This document shows positions 1 through 5,405 of a stretch of DNA of 6,571 nt, one piece after another. The notes beneath the pieces are model-generated. The model ran no database searches and had not been told where the DNA came from. It saw only the letters and a list, made by a program, of their open reading frames with translations. Both the position numbers and the translations under genes were made by a program. Numbering within the stretch: position 1 is the first letter of the stretch; every line of letters starts with the position of its first letter. Origin of the DNA: Hyphomicrobiaceae bacterium (GTDB lineage Bacteria > Pseudomonadota > Alphaproteobacteria > Rhizobiales > JAKIUO01). The stretch lies in assembly GCA_021647535.1 (NCBI GenBank), contig JAKIUO010000163.1:1-6571 (forward strand), in the 5' to 3' direction.

Positions 1-2
1 TC

Positions 3-233
3 GGAACAACAGAAAATGCGGTCAAAACGCAGCTATGGATCGCCATCTCGGTTTATGTGCTCATCGCCATCATAAAAAGGAGACTTGATCTGCCTGCTGA
101 GCTCTACACAATTCTGCAAGTGATCAGCGTGACGATTTTCGAAAAAACACCATTGGATCAATTGCTTGCAAACGCGGAGTGCAAAAGCGCGAATTCCGCT
201 TCAGATAACCAGTTGAATCTATTCAATTATTAA
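3..233 (+). CDS. IS4-family transposase, C-terminal fragment (5' end outside window)
   Basis: The open frame runs from the window edge to TAA at 231-233 and encodes the last 76 residues. It begins GTTENAVKTQLWIA and continues through a hydrophobic stretch into IIKKRLDL, then LYTILQVISVTIFEKTPL, and ends NQLNLFNY. This GT(S/T)ENAVKTQ(I/L)WIA block and the QLNLF tail are typical of the C-terminus of IS4-family transposases, the DDE enzymes that often carry an N-terminal DUF4372 region. The block lies downstream of the catalytic Glu region, so the DDE residues and the YREK signature should lie upstream of the window. No frameshift or stop interrupts the visible part. Whether the whole enzyme is intact cannot be told. 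Confidence 0.88.
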   Translation, partial: GTTENAVKTQLWIAISVYVLIAIIKRRLDLPAELYTILQVISVTIFEKTPLDQLLANAECKSANSASDNQLNLFNY

Positions 234-247
234 CCGGACACTAGTGG
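231..247 (+). repeat. Probable right terminal inverted repeat of the IS
   Basis: The sequence overlapping and following the transposase stop is TAACCGGACACTAGTGG. It contains the 8-bp palindrome CACTAGTG (239-246). A terminus right after the stop codon is usual for compact IS elements. The matching left repeat is not in the window, so the call rests on position and recall of related IS4 ends. Confidence 0.5.
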
Positions 248-399
248 TGCGATATAGCGTTTGTTCTGCTATGCAATCAGCAAGAGACGCGATATTGTGT
301 CCTCAACTTCGTCTCAAATTGACCCCAAGCGGACTTCAGAGAGGGGATTTCTCTCATCTTACTCTCTTCACATTCTGAATTGCCTAGAGTGTTGAGCGG
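248..399. other. Intergenic stretch between IS end and receiver gene; no gene seen
   Basis: These 152 bases separate the IS terminus from the stop codon of the minus-strand receiver gene. I see no convincing coding frame. It holds a 7-bp direct repeat, GCGATAT (249-255 and 289-295), and a weak hairpin with GAGAG (339-343) and CTCTC (351-355) arms. The hairpin lies 57 nt beyond the receiver stop on the minus strand but lacks a following U-tract, so it is not a convincing intrinsic terminator. Confidence 0.5.
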
Positions 400-798
400 T
401 CACCGGCAGGGCAGCAGGATTTTTTCTAGCTGGCTATAATTAAGTGGTTTTTCCAAAGCACCTAGAAAGAAAAGCCCATATTGTTTTGCTAAGGATTCTG
501 ACGCGACAAAAACCGATTTGGTTGTTCCGCTAACAATCAGTACAGGAATATCACAATTGGTATCTTGGAGGTATCCAAGCAATTCAACACCATCAAAGTC
601 GGGCATATTGAGATCGACCATAAGCAAGTCCATTTGATCTGCATATTGTTCAAGTTTCTTCACCGCCTGGTTGCCATCATTTGCAATCACGATAAGTGTG
701 GCCCCCGTCTTCTCGAAAAACGATCTGGCAATCTCACAATGAAGAGGGTCGTCATCGATGATCATGACTTTGCATACTGGATTTACCAAACGCTTCAT
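400..798 (-). CDS. Single-domain (CheY-like) response regulator receiver
   Basis: This is a 132-residue protein consisting of one receiver (REC) domain and no output domain. Visible landmarks are the acidic pocket D15-D16 in VMIIDDDP, phospho-acceptor D62 in VDLNMPDFDG, S90 at the switch Thr/Ser position (VLIVSG) and the invariant K117 in LEKPL. All residues needed for phosphorylation are present. It starts 123 bp after the hybrid-kinase stop on the same strand, so it is the natural terminal acceptor of that kinase's phosphorelay and probably shares its transcript. The ATG at 798 is preceded by GGAA about 9 nt upstream and by AGGCGG touching the start; M12 would leave almost nothing ahead of the first beta strand. 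The domain is a clear paralogue of the receiver half of the EAL protein at 5406. Its output is unknown; such proteins act through protein contacts or as phosphate shuttles or sinks. Confidence 0.93.
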   Translation of the reverse strand: MKRLVNPVCKVMIIDDDPLHCEIARSFFEKTGATLIVIANDGNQAVKKLEQYADQMDLLMVDLNMPDFDGVELLGYLQDTNCDIPVLIVSGTTKSVFVASESLAKQYGLFFLGALEKPLNYSQLEKILLPCR

Positions 799-816
799 CC
801 GCCTAAATTCCGTTTT

Positions 817-845
817 ATTGTATTATCTATGCCCGTTCGCATGAA
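817..845 (-). promoter_or_regulatory. Possible sigma70-like promoter ahead of the receiver gene
   Basis: On the minus strand, TACAAT (817-822, five of six matches to TATAAT) lies 17 nt downstream of TTCATG (840-845, three of six matches to TTGACA), just before the receiver start at 798. A perfect TTGACA also occurs at 865-870 but has no good -10 partner at normal spacing. The resulting leader would be very short. The match is weak and could be chance; the receiver may simply be read through from the kinase gene. Confidence 0.2.
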
Positions 846-855
846 TTAACTCTAT

Positions 856-868
856 CTGTTGCAATGTC
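856..868 (-). promoter_or_regulatory. Upstream element shared with the receiver-EAL gene
   Basis: On the minus strand this reads GACATTGCAACAG, ending 57 nt before the receiver start. The same two half-sequences, GACATTG and CAACAG, occur in the same order and orientation upstream of the receiver-EAL gene (5356-5379), separated there by 11 extra bases. It may be a shared regulator site or a relic of the duplication that produced the two receivers. No known binding site is recognised. Confidence 0.3.
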
Positions 869-921
869 AAACAGGGCTTTGAGAAATTGAATATCCTGCA
901 AAGTCTGCGATGAACTTCGGT

Positions 922-3705
922 TTATACCATAACTTTTGGCAGATTACGCTCAGTGGCAACTTCCTCGATGCGAACTCTTACCCGGTCCAGTTCCTCTTTG
1001 ATCAGGGGAATGAAATCTTGTGGGTTGAGATTTTCCTGTTCTTGAGCGGCAAGTTCGAGGTCGTTACAGGCGTTGGACAAGCGTACAGCACCAATATTTC
1101 GGCTCATTGATTTGAGAGCGTGTGCAGCAGCGGCGAGTGCCTTTTTATCCAGTTCCGTTGCTTTTTCTTCGACATGCGACAAGGCCCCTGGTGCGTGCTC
1201 CAGAAATAGATTGAGTAGGCGAGCAATAAGCTCAGCTCCACCGTCTTCTTGAAAATCACCGTAAGAATTCATGACCTCGTCATCAATGATCGGAGGTAGG
1301 CTTTGCTCATCAACCGTGATCATCGAAGAGGTTTCTGCTGGTGCTTCAATCGGCTGAGCAAACACTCCTTCTTTTGGCACTAGAAAAGCGCCAAGAGCCT
1401 CTGCCAATTCTTGCAGACGGAACGGCTTGGTGATGTAATTATCCATGCCGACGCTTTGCCAGTCATTGTCTGGTAATCCCGCGACATGGGCGGTGAGGGC
1501 AATGATCGGATGGCGCTGGCGATTGTCGACCTGCTCAAGTTCGCGAATTTTCTTCGTGGCCGTAAATCCGTCCATTTCTGGCATACTGCAATCCATGAGG
1601 ATCGCGTCATAGTCTTGCTTTGTCACAGCTTCTAATGCGAGACGTCCGTTTTCGACAGTCTCGCACGTTATATCGAGGCGTTTCAGCGCTTCAATCACCA
1701 CTTCGCGGTTAACGGCGCTGTCATCCGCGACCAGAATATGAGCACCAGTAAATTGTGAAAAGCTGTTTTGTGTATGGCTTTGTTGTTCCAGCAACGTGGT
1801 TCTGCGAGGCTCATTTTTATCCAGTCGGTGCAATAGCTGTGAGATCTCGTTGCGCGATACTGGTTTCGTTAGAATATCATCGACCGTACCAAGCTTGACG
1901 AGCGTTTCATAGTTTTTTTCACCCATCGATGTCAGGCAGATTATGTAGGGTGATTGACCGTGCGAGCGAAACTCTTGCAGATATTTCATTTCTTCAATGA
2001 CCCGCGCATCGGCAATGAACAAGCTGCTCGCTTCAATGTCTTGAAGCGTGATGTCAGCAGGCGAAAGCATTCGCGTGGCAATGTCAAAATCTTCAAGATA
2101 ACGGCACGTGATCTGGTCAAAGGCTGGACTGCTGGCACTGATCAAGGCGGTTTGTAACCGGTCTGGCAGCACAAAGGCAGGGCTGGCAAGGCTTGAGGCG
2201 ATCTCGCTTTCAACAATAAACGCAAAGCGCGAACCTTGACCCGGTTTACTTGTGACGAATATTTCGCCCCCCATGGCCCCCACCAGGCGTTGACAGATCG
2301 CAAGTCCAAGCCCGGTGCCGCCAAAATTACGTGTCGTTGACTGGTCTGCCTGAGAGAAGGCCTCGAAGATGGTTGCACATTTCTCTTCGGGGATGCCGAT
2401 ACCTGTATCGATCACGGCAAATTCAAGCGTCACTTTGTTGTTGGCAGGATCGAGGGACCGCATCAGTATCTCAATGCTGACGCTGCCATTCTTCGTAAAT
2501 TTCAGAGCATTATTTACAAGATTTGTGAGCACCTGATTGAGGCGCACGGGATCACCCAATATTCCAGCAGGAACATCAGCAGCGACATAAGCGGCAAGCT
2601 CCAGATTTTGGCTTGCAGCTTTCTCCCAAAACAGGCTCATGACATCATCGACAATGGTAGAGGGGTCAAGCTCGATATGCTCTAATTCAAGCTTGCCCGA
2701 CTCGATTTTCGAGAAATCGAGAATGTCATTGATGATCGTTAGCAGGCTTTGCCCTGACTTGACGATGACATCTGCGTAGCGACGGTTCTGATCGGTAAGG
2801 CGCTCGGAAGCCAGTAGCTCCGCCATCACCAGCATGCCATTCATGGGCGTGCGGATTTCGTGGCTCATGGTAGCGAGAAAATCGGATTTTGCGGCATTGG
2901 CCTGCTCGGCTGCATCGCGGGCGAGTACCAGTTCGCGCGTTCTATCCTCAACAGTTTGTTCCAGATTTTCCAGATGGTCGGCAAGCTTACGGTCCCGCAA
3001 ACGAATATTGCGCTGCATATCATTAAATGCATCCACCAGATGACCCGTTTCATCGTCGGTTTCGCTCGATACATGATGCGTAAAATCCTGTGTCTCCCTG
3101 ATTTTCATCATATTGTCGGTGAGAGATTTTATCGGGCCGGTAATTTTTGCCTGCATCCGTAAGCTAAGCAGGATACCAGCCCCTGCTGCAAGCAAGGCGG
3201 CCAGAAATGTCATTCCGATATCATTGAGCAAAAGGCCGTACAAATGATCTGTTTTGACAACAATTGTCAGTTTGCCGATGTGCACTCCCCCCTTGATGAC
3301 GGGAACAGTAATGGTCAAATTTCTGCGAAACAGGAAGCTGTCATTTTTATTGCTCTTTAAAACAACAGCAGAACCAAGTTCGGCAAAAGCCCGGTTCTTA
3401 TGATCGCGTACAAGTATTTTGACAAAATTGGGGACGCGCGAGATCGCCCGCAGGGAGCGAAGGACCGCGATTTTATTGCCGTTGGCAAGATGGTCAGCAA
3501 TTGTACTTGAGAAAATAAATGCGGTTGCCCGTGTTTGCGTCGCGGTTTCCTCGTTGAACTGATTGACTTTGCTGACCAGTGAAACGGCAGAAATAAGCGC
3601 TGTCGTGGCAAACACAGCGGTTAGCACGACGATCAGAATTTTTGTTTTTATGCTTTTGCGTATGGTTTGCACAGAGGCATCCCGACTATTGGCTGTTTTC
3701 TTCAA
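922..3705 (-). CDS. Membrane-bound tripartite hybrid sensor histidine kinase (BarA/GacS-like architecture)
   Basis: This inner-membrane sensor kinase of 927 residues autophosphorylates on His and relays phosphate internally. Domains in order: TM1 about 22-44; periplasmic sensor about 45-163, resembling a CHASE8-type domain; TM2 about 165-182; HAMP about 184-237; coiled-coil linker to about 275; HisKA with H282 in SHEIRTPMNG; HATPase with N399, the G1 box DTGIGIP (433-439) and GGTGLGLAI (462-470); a degenerate receiver about 515-628; an intact receiver with D661/D662, D705, T738 and K760; and an Hpt domain about 808-915 with H862 in AHALKSMS. The likely relay is H282 to D705 to H862 and then to the separate receiver encoded 123 bp downstream. 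No DNA-binding domain is present. The start is uncertain: the longest frame opens at TTG (3705), with a stop 14 codons upstream and no ATG between, while GTG at 3672 has a better-spaced ribosome site. The stimulus is unknown. The gene is divergent from the TadG-like gene. Confidence 0.95.
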   Translation of the reverse strand: MKKTANSRDASVQTIRKSIKTKILIVVLTAVFATTALISAVSLVSKVNQFNEETATQTRATAFIFSSTIADHLANGNKIAVLRSLRAISRVPNFVKILVRDHKNRAFAELGSAVVLKSNKNDSFLFRRNLTITVPVIKGGVHIGKLTIVVKTDHLYGLLLNDIGMTFLAALLAAGAGILLSLRMQAKITGPIKSLTDNMMKIRETQDFTHHVSSETDDETGHLVDAFNDMQRNIRLRDRKLADHLENLEQTVEDRTRELVLARDAAEQANAAKSDFLATMSHEIRTPMNGMLVMAELLASERLTDQNRRYADVIVKSGQSLLTIINDILDFSKIESGKLELEHIELDPSTIVDDVMSLFWEKAASQNLELAAYVAADVPAGILGDPVRLNQVLTNLVNNALKFTKNGSVSIEILMRSLDPANNKVTLEFAVIDTGIGIPEEKCATIFEAFSQADQSTTRNFGGTGLGLAICQRLVGAMGGEIFVTSKPGQGSRFAFIVESEIASSLASPAFVLPDRLQTALISASSPAFDQITCRYLEDFDIATRMLSPADITLQDIEASSLFIADARVIEEMKYLQEFRSHGQSPYIICLTSMGEKNYETLVKLGTVDDILTKPVSRNEISQLLHRLDKNEPRRTTLLEQQSHTQNSFSQFTGAHILVADDSAVNREVVIEALKRLDITCETVENGRLALEAVTKQDYDAILMDCSMPEMDGFTATKKIRELEQVDNRQRHPIIALTAHVAGLPDNDWQSVGMDNYITKPFRLQELAEALGAFLVPKEGVFAQPIEAPAETSSMITVDEQSLPPIIDDEVMNSYGDFQEDGGAELIARLLNLFLEHAPGALSHVEEKATELDKKALAAAAHALKSMSRNIGAVRLSNACNDLELAAQEQENLNPQDFIPLIKEELDRVRVRIEEVATERNLPKVMV
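3680..3683 (-). promoter_or_regulatory. Ribosome-binding-like GGGA favouring a GTG start at 3672
   Basis: On the minus strand GGGA sits 7 nt before a GTG codon (3672-3670, residue V12 of the long form). The upstream TTG at 3705 has only AAGG with a 12-nt spacer. If the GTG is used the kinase is 916 residues. It would lose only a polar cytoplasmic N-terminal tail and keep TM1, so both starts are compatible with function. Confidence 0.35.
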
Positions 3706-3809
3706 AGATACGCAGCACCTTGAGCATGATCTAACCCATGATGGTTAATCGAGCCTTTCTTTTAATGATTGGATTTTCGACTGAGTATAGAAGGAATGTT
3801 AAAACAGTT

Positions 3810-3866
3810 GCTGTAGATTTGATGAAAGTATTCAAACAATACCCTTGAATGATTTCAAATGACAGC
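3810..3866 (+). repeat. Nested imperfect inverted repeat upstream of the TadG-like gene
   Basis: The centre is a perfect 6-bp pair, ATTCAA (3830-3835) and TTGAAT (3845-3850), around a 9-nt loop. After two mismatches it extends with GAAA (3824-3827) and TTTC (3853-3856), and further out GCTGT (3810-3814) matches ACAGC (3862-3866). An alternative outer pair is ATTTGA (3817-3822) with TCAAAT (3855-3860). The repeat ends 28 nt before the ATG at 3895, so it could be an operator or a leader hairpin. It also lies in the divergent region serving the kinase gene. No known site is recognised. Confidence 0.45.
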
Positions 3867-3894
3867 CAATGGCTCGAAAATAGGATGGTAACAA

Positions 3895-5283
3895 ATGTAT
3901 CGAGTGGCATTCAAATACATAAATAGTTTTTTGCAATCCTTTGCAGCATGCCGCAGAGGCAATACTGCGATTATTTTCGCGCTGGTGTTTCCTGCCCTTT
4001 TCCTGCTGGTCGGTGGCGGTATCGAATATGGCAAAGTCCTCAATCAAAAAAGCAAGTTGCAGCAATATGCTGATAGTGCAGCCCTAGCAGCTGCAAAAGA
4101 ACTGAGTCTCGCGCAAGGTGATGATGCTCGTATTGTTGCCGTTGCGCGAAGCGTTGTCGATGCGGCGTTGCGCTCGACAAAAGCCGTTAAAGGCACTGCT
4201 GACTTTATGCTTTCCGACATCAAGGTCGATGTAAAAATCGACGAAGAGAATAAAGCCGTCAAGGTGCATTTGACACAGGCGACCATTAAAGATTTTCCGA
4301 TCAATGGTTTCGAAATTGAAACAGTGAGTGTGGAAGCCGAAGCACGAGTCGTTGGATCGCTTAACGTGTGTGTTGTAACGCTTGATGAAAGCAGCAACAA
4401 AGCGATATTTCTTGAAAATGAGGCGAGGCTGACTGGAAGAGGCTGCGCTGTTTATGCTAATTCGACCCACGCTCAGGCTATTACTTCTGGAGATAGTGCC
4501 ATGATGACGGCCTCGCTTATCTGCTCCGCTGGTGGCAAGGTCGGTGGAAAGGGCAATTACAATCCCTTGCCCATGACCGACTGTCCGATTTTTGATGACC
4601 CACTCAGTGAGCGACCCGCACCGGATATTGGTGCCTGCGACTATGGATCAAACTCTGAGAAAGACAAATCCGTCAAGCTGGCAAAAAATATCAATACGAC
4701 TTTAAAGGGTAAAATAAAGATCGACAGCGATTCGTTCACTGGTATCGTGGTCGAGAATGATACTGTCCATTTGCAACCCGGCACCTATTGCGGAGGTCTG
4801 TTGATTTTAGGCAGTTCGCAAGTCAACTTTGCTTCGGGTACCTACATCATGAAAGGTGGCCCCTTGTTAATACTGGATGAATCAACTGTCATCGGGGAGC
4901 ATGTTGGTTTTTATTTCACGGGCATAAATGCTGTTTTCAATTTTGCTCCCAACACGGATATTGACCTGTCGGCACCTCGAGATGGTGTTATGGCCGGACT
5001 TTTATTTTTCGAAAACAGAGGCGCGTCTAATAAAGGTATTCACGCCATACTCAGCAATAGCGCACGCAATTTGCTGGGCACGATCTATCTGCACAACAGC
5101 ACCCTGCTGGTGGATGCAAACGCACCCGTTGCCCAAGAATCTGCTTATACTGCCGTTGTGGTGCGCAAACTGAATTTGCGAGCCGGTCCCCATTTCATTC
5201 TCAATACACGTTATGACGAAACAGATGTTCCGGTTCCAGAGAATATTCAGGGCCTCGCATCCAATATCAGACTGACAAAATAA
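3895..5283 (+). CDS. TadG-like pilus-assembly / surface protein, membrane-anchored
   Basis: This 462-residue protein has the N-terminal signature of TadG-type proteins: RRGNTAIIFALVFPALFLLV (20-39) as the single membrane segment, then GIEYGKVLNQKSKLQQYADSAALAAAKEL, the amphipathic segment typical of the family. The rest should lie outside the inner membrane. It contains a repetitive, beta-rich region (about 155-445) with motifs such as GCAVYANS, PGTYCGGL, VGFYFTG, GLLFFENR, LLGTIYL and ANAPVAQESAYTA, which I recognise from alphaproteobacterial Tad proteins. Six cysteines (159, 184, 210, 230, 248, 299) could form disulfides. The Glu+5 of processed TadE/TadF-type prepilins is replaced by Ile27, which argues for TadG-type rather than pilin-type. 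No clear von Willebrand MIDAS (DxSxS) is seen, although 164-167 reads DESS. AGGA lies 9 nt before the ATG. No other tad gene is in the window. Its exact role is inferred from family only. Confidence 0.85.
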   Translation: MYRVAFKYINSFLQSFAACRRGNTAIIFALVFPALFLLVGGGIEYGKVLNQKSKLQQYADSAALAAAKELSLAQGDDARIVAVARSVVDAALRSTKAVKGTADFMLSDIKVDVKIDEENKAVKVHLTQATIKDFPINGFEIETVSVEAEARVVGSLNVCVVTLDESSNKAIFLENEARLTGRGCAVYANSTHAQAITSGDSAMMTASLICSAGGKVGGKGNYNPLPMTDCPIFDDPLSERPAPDIGACDYGSNSEKDKSVKLAKNINTTLKGKIKIDSDSFTGIVVENDTVHLQPGTYCGGLLILGSSQVNFASGTYIMKGGPLLILDESTVIGEHVGFYFTGINAVFNFAPNTDIDLSAPRDGVMAGLLFFENRGASNKGIHAILSNSARNLLGTIYLHNSTLLVDANAPVAQESAYTAVVVRKLNLRAGPHFILNTRYDETDVPVPENIQGLASNIRLTK

Positions 5284-5352
5284 TTCATTTTTTGACGGTT
5301 CACTAGGGTAGTTGACGATATTTTAACGGCAATAAGGGTAACTGGAAACTCA

Positions 5353-5393
5353 AGCGACATTGGTTTGTCGTTGCAACAGTCAATTCCAACTGT
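5353..5393 (+). repeat. Two tandem hairpins just upstream of the receiver-EAL ribosome site
   Basis: Hairpin one pairs AGCGACA (5353-5359) with TGTCGTT (5366-5372): seven pairs including one G-U, with a 6-nt loop. Hairpin two pairs ACAGT (5376-5380) with ACTGT (5389-5393) around an 8-nt loop. The second ends one base before the AGAGG at 5395-5399. They could affect translation or be DNA sites, but both are short. Confidence 0.3.
5356..5379 (+). promoter_or_regulatory. Split copy of the element found upstream of the stand-alone receiver
   Basis: GACATTG (5356-5362) and CAACAG (5374-5379) flank 11 bases ending TTG. They match the contiguous 13-base element at 856-868 on the minus strand, in the same orientation relative to the downstream gene. 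The 3' part gives an uninterrupted 9-base match, TTGCAACAG (5371-5379). It ends 26 nt before the ATG. Confidence 0.3.
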
Positions 5394-5405
5394 CAGAGGT
5401 ATTGT

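Larger units (their letters stand above)
1..247 (+). mobile_element. IS4-family insertion sequence, right-hand part only
   Basis: This is the distal end of an insertion sequence whose left part lies outside the window. The call rests on the C-terminus of an IS4-type transposase ending at 233, followed directly by a short terminal-like sequence (TAACCGGACACTAGTG, 231-246). I recall similar CCGGACA-containing ends next to transposases of this subgroup; this is memory, not a comparison made here. The exact outer tip (246 or 247) and any target-site duplication cannot be fixed without the left end. Confidence 0.75.
5284..5405 (+). other. Leader region between the TadG-like and receiver-EAL genes
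   Basis: These 122 bases contain no gene and no convincing intrinsic terminator; an AT-only AAAAT/ATTTT pair sits around the TadG stop. Co-transcription of the two plus-strand genes is therefore possible. TTGACG occurs twice (5292-5297 and 5312-5317), but neither copy has a good -10 partner at standard spacing, so no promoter is called. The 3' half holds two small hairpins and the element shared with the receiver gene. Confidence 0.45.

Noticed and set aside
249..295. Direct repeat GCGATAT (249-255, 289-295) as an attachment or target-site duplication
   Set aside because: Only 7 bp, AT-rich, and neither copy fits both sides of an element; chance is adequate.
339..355. Hairpin GAGAG/CTCTC downstream of the receiver gene as a terminator
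   Set aside because: Only five pairs plus a possible wobble, and no T-run follows on either strand.
2834..3162. Plus-strand open frames opposite the kinase HAMP/HisKA region
   Set aside because: They are shadows of the strongly supported kinase frame and show no recognisable domain or ribosome site.
4384..4395. DESS at residues 164-167 of the TadG-like protein as a vWA MIDAS site
   Set aside because: It does not match DxSxS, and the surrounding sequence matches the non-vWA repetitive region of related Tad proteins.
4044..4470. Minus-strand frames opposite the TadG-like gene
   Set aside because: Ser/Ala/Thr-rich or unstructured translations overlapping a well-supported gene; no family resemblance.
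5270..5297. AAAAT/ATTTT pair with a T-run at the TadG-like stop as a terminator
   Set aside because: The stem is A-T only and too weak to act as an intrinsic terminator.
5292..5317. Two TTGACG hexamers as -35 boxes of a promoter for the EAL gene
   Set aside because: No acceptable -10 sequence at 16-18 nt from either copy.
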